A stretch of DNA of 7,450 nt from an uncultured Jannaschia sp. (GTDB lineage Bacteria > Pseudomonadota > Alphaproteobacteria > Rhodobacterales > Rhodobacteraceae): contig CALFSY010000202.1 in NCBI GenBank assembly GCA_937916365.1, positions 1-7,450 of the forward strand, in the 5' to 3' direction. The first letter of the stretch is position 1. The number at the start of each line of letters is the position of its first letter. Both the position numbers and the translations under genes were made by a program. Of the stretch, positions 5,131-7,450 are shown in pieces. Under the pieces are notes generated by a model. It was given only the letters and a program-made list of their open reading frames with translations. It had not been told where the DNA came from and searched no databases.

Positions 5131-7450
5131 GGGGCGATACCCCGTGCGTTGAACACAGCGGCCAGCACAACCTCGGGCGTTGCAGGGGCCTGTAGGTCGG
5201 GGTAGTGCGCCCCACATGCGGCACAGGCGTCTGATAATGCCATCCAAACACTGATACCTAACATCAAAGGGGGTTCGCCCACCGCCTTGGACCGATAAAT
5301 GGTGTTTTCCGGATTTGGGGCATCCCACAACATGACATTAAACACATCTGGCCGATCCGAGAAGGCGGGTATTTTATACGTTGACGGCGCATGGGTGCGC
5401 AATCGACCAGTGTCGTCCCATACCAATTCTTCGGTTGTAAGCCACCCTGCCCCTTGCACAAAACCGCCTTCGATTTGGCCAATATCCAGTGCAGGATTTA
5501 ACGATGTGCCGCAATCATGCAAAATATCGGTGCGCAAAATGCGGTTTTCACCGGTCAATGTGTCAATCACCACCTCTGAACACGCAGCCCCATATGCAAA
5601 ATAATAAAATGGGCGACCTTGGCCGGCAATACGATCCCATTTGACCTTGGGCGTTTTGTAAAACCCTGTCGCGCTAAGCGATACGCGCGCCATATAAGTT
5701 TTTTTAACCGCTTCGTCGAAGGGCATTTCGGCGGCCCCTGCCCGCACCATACCTGCATCAAACACCACCTTATCAGGCGTGGTTTGCAAATCGGGCGCCA
5801 CGACCCCGGCGATGCGCGCCTTAATATCATCGCACGCCACCTGCACCGACATCCCATTCAGATCAGACCCTGATGATGCCGCCGTGGGCGAGGTATTGGG
5901 CACCTTGCCCGTATCGGTGGCCGTTATTTTGATCCGTTCCATGCCCAGACCAAAACATGTGGCGGCCACCTGGGCGATTTTTTGAAACAGCCCTTGGCCC
6001 ATTTCCGTGCCACCGTGGTTTAGGTGGATTGATCCATCCTGATAAACGTGCACCAACGCCCCGGCCTGATTCATATGGGTCAGCGTGAATGAAATACCGA
6101 ATTTTACCGGGGTAAGCGCGATGCCTTTTTTCAAAACCGGTTCCTGTGCATTCCATGCAGCAATGGCAGCACGCCGTTCCACATAGGCACACGTATCAGC
6201 CAGCTTTCGGGTCATGGCATTTAGGATAAAATCCTCAACAACCATGCCATAGGGTGTGATACCTTGGGCGCCTTGGGTCTGCGATGGAGAATGCGCGCCA
6301 CCAAATCGGTGCGCACGACCACCGATACCGGTTTCAACCCTTACCGAACCTTGGCCTTTTACGGCGTCCATATCCAGCGTTGTGGTTTTGGATGTCTTGA
6401 TAACGCCTCGCGTCGCATCAGCATAATAATTCAACCGCCGCACCTCTAACGGATCGCGCCGCAGATAATGGGCCACATGATCCATCACACGCTCAATGCC
6501 CACCATCCCCTGCGGTCCGCCAAACCCGCGAAATGCCGTGGCACTTTGCGTGTTGGTTTTTAATCGGTGTGATGTGATGCGCACAGCAGGCAAATCATAT
6601 GCGTTATCGGCGTGTAACATTGCCCGATCAGCCACCGGCAAAGACAGATCCTGCGACCACCCGCATCGGATATATTGCGTAAATTCAACCCCGACAATCC
6701 GCCCATGGTCGTTGAACCCCGCGCGATACGAAATGCGCGCATCGTGGCGTTTGCCGGTAATCATAAAATCATCGTCGCGGTCATAGCGCATTTTGCATGG
6801 GCGCCCCGTGCGCGCCGCCATAACAGCACACGCCACGGCCAGGTGGTTGCCCTGGCTTTCCTTTCCACCAAATCCGCCGCCCATGCGCCGCACCTCTACC
6901 CGCACGGCTTGCATCGGTTTACCTAATGCGTCTGCCACTTTGTGTTGAATTTCCGTTGGATGCTGGCTTGAGGTGTGGATCACCATATCGCCACCTTCCT
7001 GCGGTAGGGCCAGGGCGGCCTGACCCTCTAAATAAAAATGTTCCTGCCCACCAATGTTAACTTGGCCTTTGATCACATGGGGGGCATGGGTTAGTGCGGC
7101 GTCAACATCCCCTTTGCCATAGATGCGTGGGCCATCTTCAAAACGTGAATTTGCGGCCAAAGCCTCATCAATCGTTAGGATCGGTGGGGCGCCTGAACAC
7201 GCAATTTGCCCTAGGGTGGCGGCTTTACGCGCGGCCATATGGCTTTGGGCAGCAACCAAAAACACCGGCTGCCCCAGATAATGAATCGTGCCGTCGGAAA
7301 GCATCGGTTCGTCATGCGCTGCGGGTGAACAATCGGGAATTGTGGCAAAATCCGACCCGATCAAAACCAAAACCACGCCTGCGCCCCTGCGCACATTGTC
7401 CAGGTTGACATCCGTGATAAGCCCCTTGGCGATGGGGCTAAGCCCGAATG
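5127..7450 (-). CDS. xdhB: XdhB, molybdopterin-binding subunit of xanthine dehydrogenase (5' end beyond right edge)
   Basis: With its FAD/iron-sulfur partner XdhA (not in the window) this cytoplasmic subunit oxidises hypoxanthine and xanthine to urate. The frame is open to the right edge, and the reading above the GTG at 7394 (FGLSPIAKGLITDVNLDN) still fits XdhB, so that GTG is internal. Counting from it as residue 1, the active-site residues are Gln144 (SSQHP), Glu179 (GGGFGGKE), Arg257 (DRAMLH), Phe291 (FRGFGGPQ), Phe436 (KFGISFT) and Glu707 (AVGEPP). They correspond to Gln197, Glu232, Arg310, Phe344, Phe459 and Glu730 of the R. capsulatus enzyme, with identical spacing apart from about 30 extra residues between the two Phe. 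The Glu/Arg pair is that of purine-type dehydrogenases. About 35 residues should be missing at the N-terminus, giving a full length near 808. The TGA at 5129-5127 overlaps the xdhC start. Confidence 0.96.
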   Translation of the reverse strand, partial: FGLSPIAKGLITDVNLDNVRRGAGVVLVLIGSDFATIPDCSPAAHDEPMLSDGTIHYLGQPVFLVAAQSHMAARKAATLGQIACSGAPPILTIDEALAANSRFEDGPRIYGKGDVDAALTHAPHVIKGQVNIGGQEHFYLEGQAALALPQEGGDMVIHTSSQHPTEIQHKVADALGKPMQAVRVEVRRMGGGFGGKESQGNHLAVACAVMAARTGRPCKMRYDRDDDFMITGKRHDARISYRAGFNDHGRIVGVEFTQYIRCGWSQDLSLPVADRAMLHADNAYDLPAVRITSHRLKTNTQSATAFRGFGGPQGMVGIERVMDHVAHYLRRDPLEVRRLNYYADATRGVIKTSKTTTLDMDAVKGQGSVRVETGIGGRAHRFGGAHSPSQTQGAQGITPYGMVVEDFILNAMTRKLADTCAYVERRAAIAAWNAQEPVLKKGIALTPVKFGISFTLTHMNQAGALVHVYQDGSIHLNHGGTEMGQGLFQKIAQVAATCFGLGMERIKITATDTGKVPNTSPTAASSGSDLNGMSVQVACDDIKARIAGVVAPDLQTTPDKVVFDAGMVRAGAAEMPFDEAVKKTYMARVSLSATGFYKTPKVKWDRIAGQGRPFYYFAYGAACSEVVIDTLTGENRILRTDILHDCGTSLNPALDIGQIEGGFVQGAGWLTTEELVWDDTGRLRTHAPSTYKIPAFSDRPDVFNVMLWDAPNPENTIYRSKAVGEPPLMLGISVWMALSDACAACGAHYPDLQAPATPEVVLAAVFNARGIAP

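Noticed and set aside
4366..5328. A 320-residue version of XdhC starting at 5328.
   Set aside because: The first 66 residues do not resemble XdhC and lie wholly within the well-conserved xdhB 3' end. The ATG at 5130, overlapping the xdhB stop, is the better start.
5699..5705. A seven-A run (minus strand) in xdhB as a possible slippery site.
   Set aside because: It reads GTT AAA AAA ACT, which is not in phase for a canonical slippery heptamer, and it encodes ordinary residues in a conserved region.
5127..7394. GTG at 7394 as the true start of xdhB.
   Set aside because: The frame stays open to the window edge, and the 18 codons above it fit the XdhB N-terminal region. The active-site numbering implies that about 35 further residues lie outside the window.

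Overview
This window looks like a single minus-strand operon segment from an alphaproteobacterium, most likely a Rhodobacterales/Roseobacter-type organism. That guess rests on the close resemblance of the molybdopterin subunit to the Rhodobacter capsulatus XdhB pattern, the XdhC partner, the moderate GC content and the gene order. It was not tested by a search. Every gene is read leftwards, so the operon begins at the right edge and ends at the left edge.

Layout in transcription order: (1) 7450-5127, xdhB, the large molybdenum-cofactor subunit of xanthine dehydrogenase, cut at its 5' end by the window edge; (2) 5130-4366, xdhC, the molybdenum-cofactor sulfuration/insertion chaperone; (3) 4369-2837, a double-domain ABC ATPase; (4) 2840-1749 and (5) 1743-817, two different membrane permeases; (6) a 180-bp spacer at 816-637; (7) 636-1, the N-terminal 212 residues of a periplasmic BMP-family (Med/PnrA-type) substrate-binding protein, cut at its 3' end by the window edge. 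Three successive junctions are 4-bp stop/start overlaps (ATGA, ATGA, GTGA) and the fourth gap is 5 bp. This implies strong translational coupling from xdhB through the second permease.

Taken together, this is a purine or nucleoside acquisition and oxidation unit. The BMP protein would capture a purine or nucleoside in the periplasm, and the two permeases with the ATPase would import it. XdhAB, matured by XdhC, would oxidise hypoxanthine and xanthine to urate. The substrate is inferred from family and context; the sequence alone does not prove it.

I see no phage, transposon, CRISPR or tRNA/rRNA, and no wholly new system. The points worth a second look are a roughly 30-residue extra loop in XdhB relative to the R. 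capsulatus catalytic-residue spacing, a 9-bp G tract near the 3' end of the ATPase gene just before the permease start, and a hydrophobic 30-codon open frame lacking a normal start in the spacer before the binding-protein gene.
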